Source: Lineus longissimus
Lineage: Eukaryota; Nemertea; Pilidiophora; Heteronemertea; Lineidae
DNA: 64,000 bases
Direction of reading: 5' to 3'
Assembly: GCF_910592395.1 (NCBI RefSeq)
Contig: NC_088315.1
Location: 18,025,808 to 18,089,807 of the forward strand
The position numbers were made by a program, and so were the translations under genes. The notes below the pieces were generated by a model. That model ran no database searches and had not been told where the DNA came from. It saw only the letters and a program-made list of their open reading frames with translations. Numbering within the stretch: the first letter of the stretch is position 1; every line of letters begins with the position of its first letter. Below are positions 10,601 through 22,300 of this stretch, piece by piece.

Positions 10601-13600
10601 AAATGTCACCACGTTTCCGGCGGTCAGTGTCAAATTGTTAAAACTTCACCACATGTGAGGCATTCCTCCAAAACATTTCTAGGAAGATTGTTGTTCACTT
10701 GATGCTAAATAAAGATTTGGCTTTCAGGAATCTCTCCCGCGAGTTTGAAAATAATACCTGGCGTTTTGTTCCATCTTAAGTTGCCTACGATGATGCGTGC
10801 ATGCATGACGTTGGGCAATGTACACGAGATCCACGTAACATTGAGGTAAGGTGAAGCTAGTGTACGCTGTACTAGAATGTACATGTACTTAATAATGTGG
10901 CAGCTTAGGTTGAAATCAAACTTCCTTTGGTTTCATCAAGGTTGACCAACGTTTCCTGTACATTGAACAACGCAAGTAAATGTAGCTTTGTACTACGGTT
11001 TATGGTTACTTAAGTTGGATTACTCCTTTGATATGAATCGGGTGTAATATATATGACAGGTAAACTTTCAACCCGTTGTTCTCTGAATCGAGTTGGGGTA
11101 GATGACCGAAAACAATGGCTTCCGTGTTTGAAGCATTTTTTTTATACTCCTACCTCGTAGCTATAGGCGTCGTACGTGTGTATTGAAAACCACTGGTGCC
11201 AGGGTCTGTTTGAAGCTGAGGCTTTGGCAACTCAAAGTAAGCAGGTCCGGGATGACAGGATGATGGACCTTGCGGCCAAAATGAAGGCTCAGGATAAAGG
11301 ATGATGGCTACATTGATTTTTCCCCTTCCGTTCAACATGACACGTTTGTGTCCGAGTATTGGAACATGTACTGACTAATGTCGATTTTTCACTGTAAACC
11401 CCTTGTACGTCATTTTTCTTTGTTTACAATAAATAGAAGAAAGACACAATCAACGCTAAAAGAACACTACGGTCGTTTCACTGGTACTTCCAAGTGTTTC
11501 GTTTCTTCATCATCGGAACATGTCCATCTTGAAAATGCTTAATCGGGGTATTCCAGCATACCAGCCCTGTAGCTAGCTTGGGGGGGGGGGGCAAACCTAT
11601 TTTGTGCACAGGTATGAAAATAAGCCCAAATCTGTGGTCGTGGTGGCGCATGGGGCCGGGAGCAGGGAGGCAAAAGCTCTTCTAGATTCCGCTGATCGGG
11701 TTCAGCATCAATATCAGAAGTGTGTAAACTACAGCCTTACATTTTTCCCGGCCAAGGATGAACTGTGGTTTTTGCGGTTGGCAGCCAGGGTCCCTTCACA
11801 AGGATGTCCTAATGAGAAGTCATAAACAGTGATTTGTTTGTGGTTTGAAGAGATTTCCTGTTCTGCGGTTAGCGTGAGAGTTACGGTTTAGCGCTTGTGG
11901 TTGCTTTTGCCCACGTTAAATTGTCGTCCGTATGTATCTTTAGAAAGCCAGGATGCGGTTGGCCACTTTCCAGGGTCCAGGAATGCATATGGTAACATGA
12001 ATTGCCAGTGGTCAGTAGCGCTTTGTCCGTAAAAGTGTAAGGAATTTTTTTGTGGGAACGCCAGTTCGGCCCATTAAGAAAGGCTTCGAACCGCTACGCT
12101 GTACATTATAGTGGGGCGGGCCAAGGCCGGTCTACGCCATCCGTTAGTTCAGGAACACAGATCGAAAGGGCGCGTAACGATGTAGAGGGGTGCGTTCGCA
12201 CTCTCCTTTTTGGGGGAAATATTGATTTTGGGTTCCACTGTAAGGGCAAAATCATCCGAAAATTTAGGCCTTATTTGGCTTTAGCCTTTAGCCAACCCCC
12301 CCCCCCCCACTCTTCCAACCAGGTCCCTGGGTCCGTTCCAGCAACTGAGCCAAATTATCCCTCGGTTTGGTTAATATAGCTGGGTTTCACAACCCTTACG
12401 GAAGCGATGAAGGACGACGTATGAAGAACATGTACATGTACATGTTTGTAAATGTACTTTATCGAACACTTTTTATGAAAATTTCCCCGATTCTTTGTAC
12501 AGCTGTAGGAATAGAAGATGATTTACGATTCTCGCGTAAATGAATTAGCACATGACTTGATGACACGTCAGGCCTTCGTACTTCGTAGGGTATGCAAAAC
12601 CTGCCTATTAAAAAAATGCTGTTTGTTAGAAGACATTTGATAAGAACAACAGATCACTTGTACATGCACCTGCACCTTGCTTTGCGCCTCTTCTGAATGA
12701 AATATGTATGTAATATATTGATATGTTCACCTGTAATATAAAGCAGATAGAGGATATTAAAAATACATATTACAAAAAAAGGCATTTTGTACTACCAACT
12801 GGGTTCAAGTGGCAAAAGAGTGATGTTCGTGAAGAGTACATTGCAAAACGTCTACCCGGACTAACCAGAACCTGACATTTATAAGAAGTTTTAAAGAGTT
12901 TTTTCCAGTGAGTTATTGATTGAAAAACCGCAGCGGAAAACAACTGAGTCATATTTTCAAGAGTAATATGTTAAGGCGAACAGCATTCTTTGATGTTTAA
13001 CTGGTATATGTACAGTCAGGCCGACTAACTACATGTATATGTAGCAGTGTATACACTGCTGATATATGTGATAATAACCTTTTGATACTCATCACGGGGG
13101 CTGTCATGATTAAACAAACAAAACCCACAGGAAACAGCCTAAATATTCTCTGTGAAAAACGAATAAGTGTGGATACTTTGAATGAAAAACGGACATTTTT
13201 GCAGCGCTCAATACGTTAGTGTATTTTTCTAGGAAACGAATAAGAGAAAATAGGACAAGGTAACCAGGTCAATCTCCAACTCTAGGGTCCTGTACATGAT
13301 CATAGTGTTGCATGTTTGTCACAATACTTTCTACATGAAAATACTCTCCGAATCAGTGGAACTATTTGGCGATACCAGGTCAATGATCATCCTCCCCCCC
13401 CCCCCCCACACAGCAGGCCATTTTATCGTTCCGAGTTTGGTAACGATAGCCTCCCATATACAATGGTAGGTCAACAGATTTTGGAGGATGGGGGGCTAAC
13501 CAGTTTATCAGAGCACGGAAAGGACCCCGGGAAGGTGAAGGGCAAAAATAAGGGTACGGGAGTCCTCCCCTAGAAAAGAATAGGAATTGAAGTGCAGAAT

Positions 13601-14116
13601 ATGCGTTTCTGGGCATGAATTAGATGACTTAGAGGTGCTTCTTGTGGAGAGGTACGCTGAAAAATCATCGCTTACTGCCAAAAAGGGGGAGGGCGTCTCC
13701 AACGCTCCCCCCCCCCCCGCCACTCAGTGCTGTGAAGGGAAAATGGCCACTGATGTACCTTTGAGGCAAGTATCTTCTCAACAACATATAACATGTAAGC
13801 CCACAGTCTGATACTTTTGGCCTAATGCAAAAACTCATTACATGTACTTCAAATGAGCTTTTGCTTTAAGTCATAGCGTACAGGCGTAGTATTCGTTGTT
13901 GAAATTATGTTGCCTAATTGTCCCTTTAATACCTGAACATGTGTGTGGTGTTTATGCAGACGAAGCTTAATTGATTACGATTACATAACAATAAGAGACA
14001 ATTATAAGAAAATGTATTACGCCATTTCGGACATGTTATCATTTAGAAATTAGGCCTATTCTTATTAAATTGTGCATCCCAAAGCCGTCATGTTTAAGAC
14101 GCGGTTACATATTATA
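10601..14116. other. Intergenic with homopolymer C/G tracts
   Basis: No gene is recognised. Runs of C or G occur near 11580, 12297, 13393 and 13708. ORFs over these tracts (for example 12050-12379 and 13380-13723) are low-complexity and look spurious. Confidence 0.45.
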
Positions 14117-14329
14117 CCAAGATTATTTGGATAAAGGTCCTTGGCCTTGTAATTAATCTTTCACCAAAGTCTAGGCTATTAGGTCTTCATAACCAAAGAC
14201 GTTCAAAAGCTACAATCAATACCACGATTATTTGGACAAAGGTCCTTGGCCTTCTAATTAATCTTTCACCAAGGTCTAGGCTATTAGGTCTTTATAGTCC
14301 AACCAAAGACGTTCAAAAGCTACAATCAG
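14117..14329. repeat. Tandem duplication, about 105 bp
   Basis: A block beginning ACCAAGATTATTTGGATAAA and ending GACGTTCAAAAGCTACAATC occurs twice in direct succession, with a few substitutions and a short indel. Confidence 0.85.
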
Positions 14330-14384
14330 AATACAAATCTCAAAGATTGATTTTTTTCTTCAAATTTTTTTAACAACACACGTA

Positions 14385-14545
14385 AAACTTTTGAAATGTG
14401 CCAGGATAGAATGTCTAGGAGACGAATGATTCTAATATGCGAGTTTAATCTTTAAGGTATTGACAGTCATGGTCTCTATAGGACCATATACCACAATCCA
14501 CATGGCCGGACACTTTTCCAGGGGGACATTTTCGACTGCTACACG
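14385..14545. mobile_element. Diverged copy of the CCGGTGTAA-linked MITE body
   Basis: It shares ordered blocks with 32811-32979: aggatagaatgtc, gattctaatatgcg, atggtctctata and ggccggacacttttccaggggg. The ends are degraded. A third copy of the left part is at 30768-30860. Confidence 0.65.
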
Positions 14546-16224
14546 ACATCACGGGCCTATAGCACGAAAGATCCATGAAGCCATGATTTTGGGTTAGATT
14601 GTTTCATGTGAAATTTCGGTCGATTGAAATTTGGCTTCTGAGCCCGTTTTAGAAACCAGTTCTTTGTAATTGCCATTTCGTTACCACACCTTTCACCCTT
14701 TGTCATGTATATGGTTTCACAGTTTCTTTTAACAAGCAAGGTATCGCTTCTTCTTTCAGGAGTTCATTGACCACAAGGGCAACTTCTCAGGTAATGGGGT
14801 CAATCGATAAGATAACTGAACGATTATTCTAACAACCAATGTAAACTTAAAGGTGACATGAAACGCGTATATTAAAATTTTAACTTTGTTTGTTATCTTG
14901 TGCCCTATTATTTTCCCTAAGTTAAAAAGTGTTGCAGGTATATTCAAAAGTGCCTTAAAAGGCATTTGAATATGAATTTCATGCTTCTTTATTATCTGTC
15001 TAACTACAAGTCTATATCTACTATGCATGACTTCAGCTACTCACAATATTTCATTGGCCATTACGCTAAGTTACCAAGTTACAAGAATCGAAAAGATGGC
15101 CGAAAGATGCCTTAAAACAAATGTCTGAAATTTGATATACGCAGGTTCTTAGTAAGTGAACACGTTTGTAAATGCGATGTCAAACTATGAATAAAAAATA
15201 TATCGGCAAAGAAGAAAGAAGTTACTATAAATAGTATTATCACATGAGTACACCATTGAGAAGATAGGTGTGGACTTCAAGACGTGTTGAAAAGTAAAAT
15301 TGTTAATATCATGTTTGATAAAAAAAGCTTTGCCGTTCCTCTGACCTTGAGTGTACTGTTAGTTTAGAACCGTACCCAAGTACAGCGTTGCTAAAGTGCG
15401 TGGGCTAGTTGATATACATTGATCACACTGGGAGGTATTTATATCAATAGTGGATGTTTTCTCTCACAATCAATGAGTATTTCTCAAGAATACCAAGTAA
15501 ATTGACTAAAGGCACCGCGAAAATCGATACAAGTCGTCCAGGTTCAGTGTGTACCCTAGTTTTCATCTCAAAGTGGTTACAATTACTGTGTACCAAGTCA
15601 CCCTGTCCTCCCATTTGATAAATCACTTTACACTTATGTGATCTAATGTGATGTGAATAGCTGATTCAACGCTTTCCAAGGAATTCGAGTTCGTTTGGCG
15701 CTGCCATGTGGCACGGGTGGCTCGGACAGTCACGATATGATAAATTACCTAACGTCTGCCTCAAAAAATGCTATTCCAATACTTTCGCGAACATAACACC
15801 ATATTTTGATCTTCTGAGACAATTTTCTTGAAATTATTTGCGTGATTTGTATCGTATCGTAAACCATGCTAGTTCCTCGAAGTTGATAAGCTTCCATTAT
15901 TTGCTACGTCACACATAGCATAATGTTGTGATTTCGTATGCAAATTAGTTCGGCGATATTTATATTAGGCGAGAGAAACTAATGCACAGTGGGACATGTA
16001 CATACATAATACCTAAATACTTTTGCAAATATCTTAATAAAAACTGAGTCATCTGGTTAAAAGTTTCCTCGAAAACGGAAATATTATCCGATCTAATAAT
16101 ATTTGTTCGTATTATATAAGATAAGGGCGAAATAATGCGCTACTAAGTGTGAGTAGTATTGTTTGCGAAATAGGTCACCGCACCATCGGTCCTCTCATGT
16201 TTATGTATGAGCTCTGTTCCGAAC
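14546..16224. other. Intergenic upstream of the SPDEF-like gene
   Basis: AT-rich, no gene recognised. The last few hundred bases before 16225 may include distal promoter sequence, but no motif cluster is clear. Confidence 0.4.
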
Positions 16225-16310
16225 GCGCATGCGCATGGCACAATTCCATGCAGAGTGCGAGATCGTAAACAACAGCCTTTTCTTGGAAGCGCTGAATCAG
16301 TAGTATAAAT
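16225..16310 (+). promoter_or_regulatory. Putative SPDEF promoter: NRF1-like site and TATA-like box
   Basis: GCGCATGCGCA at 16225-16235 is the palindromic NRF1 core. TATAAAT at 16304-16310 lies 54 bp before a strong splice donor (GGGGAAG|GTAAGT, donor at 16365). If the TATA is used, transcription would start near 16334, after the ATG at 16326, giving a short non-coding first exon. Function is inferred from motifs and position only. Confidence 0.45.
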
Positions 16311-16325
16311 TGGCCAAGAACCACA

Positions 16326-16364
16326 ATGGAGACAACAATTTCATACCGAACGCCGACGGGGAAG
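16326..16364 (+). CDS. Candidate alternative first coding exon of SPDEF-like gene
   Basis: ATG at 16326 opens 13 codons (METTISYRTPTGK) ending exactly at a consensus donor GTAAGT in phase 0. Joined to the exon at 20606 it would give a 475-residue isoform in the correct frame. Joined instead to the exon at 19202 the frame stops at TAG 19295-19297, making a 44-codon upstream ORF. If the TATA-like box at 16304 sets the start, this ATG is not transcribed and the exon is 5' UTR. It may be coding, uORF or promoter DNA. Confidence 0.35.
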
Positions 16365-17127
16365 GTAAGTCCAATCTCTCCGTATTTTGTGTTATATTTG
16401 TGGATAACTTGTAAAAAATAACATGAGGATTTATAGAAGCAATCGGATTTTTATATCGATTTCTATGTGCTTTTCTCAGTTAAGGAATGTACGGAATTTA
16501 TTAAGGTGGCCTGTACATGCGCCGTGTACAAAATGTACAGCGGGATAGGGTTCCTCGCATTGCTTTCGCGATCAGCTGATAGCTGCGTTTGGCGAAAAGG
16601 GTATTCGTTGTGAATTGTGTATTGCGCAAAGGGTATTGCATCGGATTTTTACCTTAATCTTATGCAGTATTTCGATTGTCAGATGCTTATTCCAGTAGAT
16701 GGTCACTATTAGGATCTTAAACGCATTTTATTTGTCTTAAGTGATTTTTGTCGATGGTCGCGTAACGATGGTAGTTGGTGTGCACATGTGATCGAACAGC
16801 TGATCGCGGAAGATTGCTTTATAGTTTTATTATACGTACCTGGGTCTTGCACGGTCATGCTTAAAATGTTAAAGCAATTATGGGCAGTTATTAATCTAGT
16901 TGATGCCTTTATGGAGCTAGCGTAATAATGTTGGCGCTAGAATTTGTAATCGCATATTAGATGTAGATGACTGATGCCTTATAACACTCTAGAGAATCAA
17001 TTACCCAGATTGCCGAGTTGATCTCTTTCAGTGTTACCCCTCGCAGGCGATAACTCCGAGTTCATCTCATTAGGGTGGGCTGGTTACTCTAAATTTTTAG
17101 TTCTGGCTTGAAATAATGACATGGCAA

Positions 17128-17306
17128 TACCACACTTAAGAAGTTGGCCCGGAAGTTGCGACGGTATACGGTTCAGACTGGGAGACGGCAGACTGCTGAA
17201 ATGTGGAATCGGGAATGATTGCATCCTCGCTTTGCCAGTTGGCAGATTCCACATTTTAGCAGTCTCTCATTGTTTAAACCTACCGTCGTAACTTCCGGTG
17301 TGGTAT
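17128..17306. mobile_element. Foldback element in SPDEF intron 1
   Basis: Ends TACCACAC...GGAAGTTGCGACGGTA and TACCGTCGTAACTTCC...TGTGGTA are inverted. Inner arms (cagactgctgaaatgtggaat and its inverse) extend the fold. About 179 bp, MITE-like, no other copy seen. Confidence 0.75.
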
Positions 17307-19201
17307 AGCGTATAAATTGTTTAGGCCTGCTTTTTACCAGACTAAGCAACTCTAGTTAAGATACTGTCAGTGTTACTCAAAGTATATACATACATAATGT
17401 ATAAGCGTGAATAAATAAATGAGACGTGCGACTGAGAAGTGCACGGAAGTGCGAAAACATCAATTGTGGAAAAAATTTTATATTCATCAATACTATCTTC
17501 GGAGCCACCGTGTCCAGGGCGACTTCGTTTGCTTAACTGTGACACTGATAGTGGATTTAATGACCAATACGAGACATGTCGGAGTCCTCTCACCCAGGCG
17601 TATCAAACCAAGTCTTAAGATAAGATAGGCTTAACACCTGTACTCGACACGTCGTGAATTTGATACTCGTCTTTGTCTTAGAAGAATTATTAATCGGTAA
17701 ATCAAACATTTGAAGGTCAGTGTCAGTAAGTTTTTGATATTAAGTACTTTGCTGTTGCTAGGCCCTTGAATAAAAATTGGGTGCGACACGAAATACAAAA
17801 AATTAATTGTGAGTGTTTGACGTCACGCATACCATTGCATTTTTTATTTGGTACTCTGAGACCTACTTTACCCATGCCATCTGATCGATCTATTCGTGTA
17901 AGTGAGCGTTGATTTGTCACTAGCTCACCTTTCTGACTAACTTACTGGTAATACTGACTTTTGATATTGTCATATTGGCTTAGGGCAGCCCGTACCTGGT
18001 ACCTGGGAAAATGACGCACAAATAGCTCGGAGTAACCAGCTAAGTAAATAGTCACCTCTAGGTGTAAGTTGACTAATACCAGCTCCTAGGGTTGCATGGC
18101 ATTGCTATTGAAATCTTGGTGACATCACATTTATTTTTGTCACCAACATTCATCCCGAGTGATGAATAATGCCGGTGACTAAAATGATACAGGGAACGGG
18201 TACAGCCATCTATGATGTTGAATGTCTCAGCATCTTTGACTCAATCAGTCACTCATGCCGCACCAGCTAACCCCGCGCTATAAATAAAACAATCACTGAG
18301 CAACACAAATCGATAAATTCCTCGAAATGCTCCACACACTTTATAAACGTGATCGGTCATCGATTTTTGCTTAGCATAACGCTATAATGCATTGATGAAG
18401 TCCCGAGAAGGCTAGCATGGCATTAATATCCAATGCGTTCCTGGAACAGGTAATGGCCGCCGAGCTGGAAATGGTAACTACGTCATTGGCGCTAAAACGA
18501 CAGTAAACAAACCCACGTGGGATTTCATACATCGCGTAAAACATGCGAAATGGTGGTTCTCTTTTCAAAGCATTATACGCAGGGAATGTTTCCACTGAAA
18601 TGGGTACAAAACTATATTGTCGCCGCATTAACATGACTTTTCATTCACCCCAAATGAACTCAGGTTTTTTTCGGGCCACTCTATCATCACATAAAGTATT
18701 GAAATCTGGCACAAATGACAAATATCTGGGTCACGTGCATGCTTCTCTTATCAATATGCGCAGTTAAAATGCGAAAGAAAACAACCTTTCCAAAGGAATG
18801 TTGGACGAAATTCGTTCAAGATGATCGTATAAGCTAATGCAAATGTAACTGGCTACCATGTGCAGCTGTTTTGGAGCAAGGGCGTGTTAAATGAATGTTG
18901 TTCCCTGCTTTTTGTCACTCATCAATAGTCGTTAAACACTCATAAAAACTACATTTACGAACATATGATAACTTAATAACCCCGACCTTTATGTGGAGCA
19001 AGCAAAATACACATTTGATATGCAAAAATCAACTCGAGTATTGTTGGGTTGAGGTAAAATTGGGTCGCCCCTTGTCCCCAAAGTTGCATGATCATCAGCA
19101 CGTGGTTTTATTGCTGCATATATCGCACAATCCGAATACTGGCTTACCTGAACCTTGTGGGAAACACAGGCTCACCCGATTGTTATTGTTCCCTTTTTCA
19201 G
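17307..19201. other. Putative intron 1 of SPDEF-like gene
   Basis: Lies between the donor at 16365 and the acceptor at 19200-19201. No supported gene or repeat family is visible in it. A long intron 1 in a developmental regulator commonly holds enhancers, but no site can be claimed. Confidence 0.4.
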
Positions 19202-19392
19202 GATCGTCGAGAAAGAATATCTTCAAGGAGTATTGATGCGTTTAGAGAGGATCTAACGTGGATATACTTAATTAGGCGTTCCAGAGATTTAACCTAGTTC
19301 TGCAAAGTGCTTGAGAAGAAAGTGCGTAGTTTGTTGGAGATTCTCACTGGATTCAGACTATGACATTTGCTGATCTCATCGGAGATCAACAG
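19202..19392 (+). CDS. SPDEF-like exon with likely start codon
   Basis: The exon is bounded by a pyrimidine tract with CAG acceptor (19199-19201) and a CAG|GTAAGT donor (19393). It begins with 5' UTR. The ATG at 19360 opens [11 protein letters not shown] and leaves in phase 0, matching the next exon. An in-frame TAG at 19327-19329 precedes it, so this is the earliest ATG in that frame and I prefer it as the start. The short leader does not match any N-terminus I know, so the start is inferred from splicing logic. Confidence 0.6.
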
Positions 19393-22300
19393 GTAAGTAA
19401 AGTGCTTGTCTTGAGGACTTAAACAGTTGAGCATTAGGATATGATCTGTGTTACACTGTATTTGGCATCTGAAGTTGAAAGCATTTGTTGTATAACATCT
19501 GTGTCACAAACTAATCGGCATCTTCAGCTTTGAAAAAGCGTAATGGATGATTTTATCCCGCCTGTGTTACAATGTACAATGTAGTTAGTGCTTTGATGCA
19601 GTTATCATCTGTGTTAAAACGTAGTTGGCATTTGAAGTGCAATGAATGATTTGATGTAGTTATCATCTGTGTTACAGTGTAGTTTGCATTTATAATATAA
19701 GAAGGAAAGATTTTATAAAATTATCATCTGTGATGCAATATACATGTACCTTAGGGTATCTCCGTAGGAATAATAGTTACTACATGTATACTAAGCTTAC
19801 TTTGCACTATACCGGCCTAATGGTTTGTCACAAAAAAATTAACAGATAAATTCATTAGTCATTTAGTAAAATGCATTGTTTAGCAAAAGTGGCCAGATCA
19901 GTCACACAATAAAAGGTTACTATTACTGTATCTGTATCACCGAAGCACCTAATCATCTCTTTCTGACTCGTGCAGCGGATGGTGTAACAGCATCACTTAT
20001 CCGATGGTCTTGGTGGCCTTGTATTGTTTTGATCGAGGGTAATCGAAGGTTCACTTGGTCACTAGGCTTTTGTTTTAGGTCATTATCCTATTAAGGGTTG
20101 GCCTTGATGACAGGATATAGGGCCTACTATCACTTAGTAACAATGATTACACTGCATATGCCTATCGAAATTGTTGGCGTTAAATATAATGGTGCACAAT
20201 ACCAATTAATCTTGGAGATACAATTGATGATACTTGTCATAATTTGAATTTTCAAGGTTGATGATGCTTATCAAGTGTGATTAAAGTTTAAAATAGTTTA
20301 AAAAATTGGCATTTATGTTAATGATACAAAAAATTGGCATTGGAGTTAAAGATATTTGATGATGAAGTTAATGATACGTACCAAAATTAGCATTGAATTT
20401 AATCAGTTAATGATAGGCATACTTTGTGTGAAAGTTATTTATACTACCAATAATGGTGTTAAAGATACTTACCAACATTGACATTTAAGTTTTTAGGTGA
20501 TACCATATACAAATACCTGGTTGAAACTATCACTGTTTGGAGAGTGCAGATGATACTACACGTATTTAAATATGCCTGGTCTCACAGTTTCCTTGTACAT
20601 TGCAGGTACCTGAAAGTGTTATGCAAGACTTGCTGTCAATGGAAGACGAGAGGATGTCTGGAGACTGCCGAGTTCCCCCCATTTACAACAACAACAACAA
20701 CAATATAAATAACTACAACATGGCACAATCAGTGATGCAGTTCACAGACAATGGTTTCTCCCAGGCCCTGAACTGCGGTGACTTCCAAACTTTTGCCGAC
20801 ATGGAGGACATCACGTTAAACTACCATGTGAATGGCCCCTTAAAACCTTCAAGGGAACCAGAGTACATTGCAATGGACTACTCCAATATCCCAGTTAGTG
20901 TTTCAAATTGTACGATTAAACAGGAGCCAAAAGATTATACTCAAACTTGTTCTGGACCGAAAAAGGATTTATCATACAATGACCACAAAGTTAGCTTCAC
21001 TGAATTGGATCAGCTTTTAAACTGTGATCTTACTTTTTATGATGATATGAACTTTGGTGTACAGACGTGCAAGGAGGAGAACATTAAAGTCGAGTATGAG
21101 AGTGATCCCGAGAGCTGCAACAGCCATGACAGCGACCAGGAATCTGGACTTGGCGAGAATTTCGACAGAGTACAATCCGAAGTGATTAGACAGGTGAAGA
21201 AGGACATTGAATATGCCTGTACGATTCTGGACATTCCTGCTGGTAAGTGCATTTTTACATCAGATATTTCATCAAAGTTAACGATGATTTGGCATTGAGG
21301 TTAATGATACTTAGTTAATTTGGTGTTGAAGTTAATGATGCTTAGCAAATTTGGTGTTGAAGTTAATGATATTTGGCAAATTTCATGTTGAAGTTAATGA
21401 TATTTGGCAAATTTGGTGTTGAAGTTAATGATATTTGGCAAATTTGGTGTTGAAGTTAATGATACTGAGCGAATTTGGTGTTGAAGTTAATGATACGTAG
21501 CAAAGATTGGTATTAAAGTTAATGATGCTTGGTGTGAAAGGTATTGATACTTCCAAATTGTTGTAAAAGTTAATGATAGTTACCAACATTTTAGTTTTTA
21601 GATGTATCCTTTCATAGCTTGGCAGTAAATTTTAATTAAAAAACCTGTTTTATTTGAGGATTATAAATCAACAACTGTCATGTAAAGGCTTGATAAAATG
21701 ACACCTGTCAAATTTAACAATCGACAAATCACAAAAAAATCACGTAGTCCCAAAGTTGAACATACGAAAATTATGTTGACCCAGTAAATGGATTCGTATA
21801 TTCAACCAAATGATAAGCACCTGACAGGTGAAAATTTGTTGGTGGTCCTACGTTCTTCCGACCTGTCATGTTATGATGTAGCATGTAACAGCTTTGATGT
21901 TTCTTGATAAACTTGTAAAATGACCATTCTCCTTTCTTCAACAGAGCCGAGGTCATGGTCTGTCGCCAACGTACAGAAGTGGGTCAGCTATATCGTCCAT
22001 CAGTACAAACTGCCAATGGTCAACCTCGACTACTTCCAAATGAATGGCTTAGGGTTAACGATGATGGCTGAAGAGGACTTTAGGAAACGATCGCCAGAGG
22101 CAGGGGCCACCTTATTTGCTCATCTTGACATTTGGCTGAATGGTGAGTAGAGTTTCAAAAAGTGATACGATTCAGCTGTGACTTTCAATAACCAATACAG
22201 TACAGCTTTAAGTTAACCTCCCTTTGGTATATCCTCATGTATAATTGTTTAGGGATTACTACGAATCAGAACAGGAGCTCTTAACAAGTTTTAAAAATTA

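Noticed and set aside
12050-12379. 109-codon frame
   Set aside because: No domain; runs through a C tract and shows no splice or homology support.
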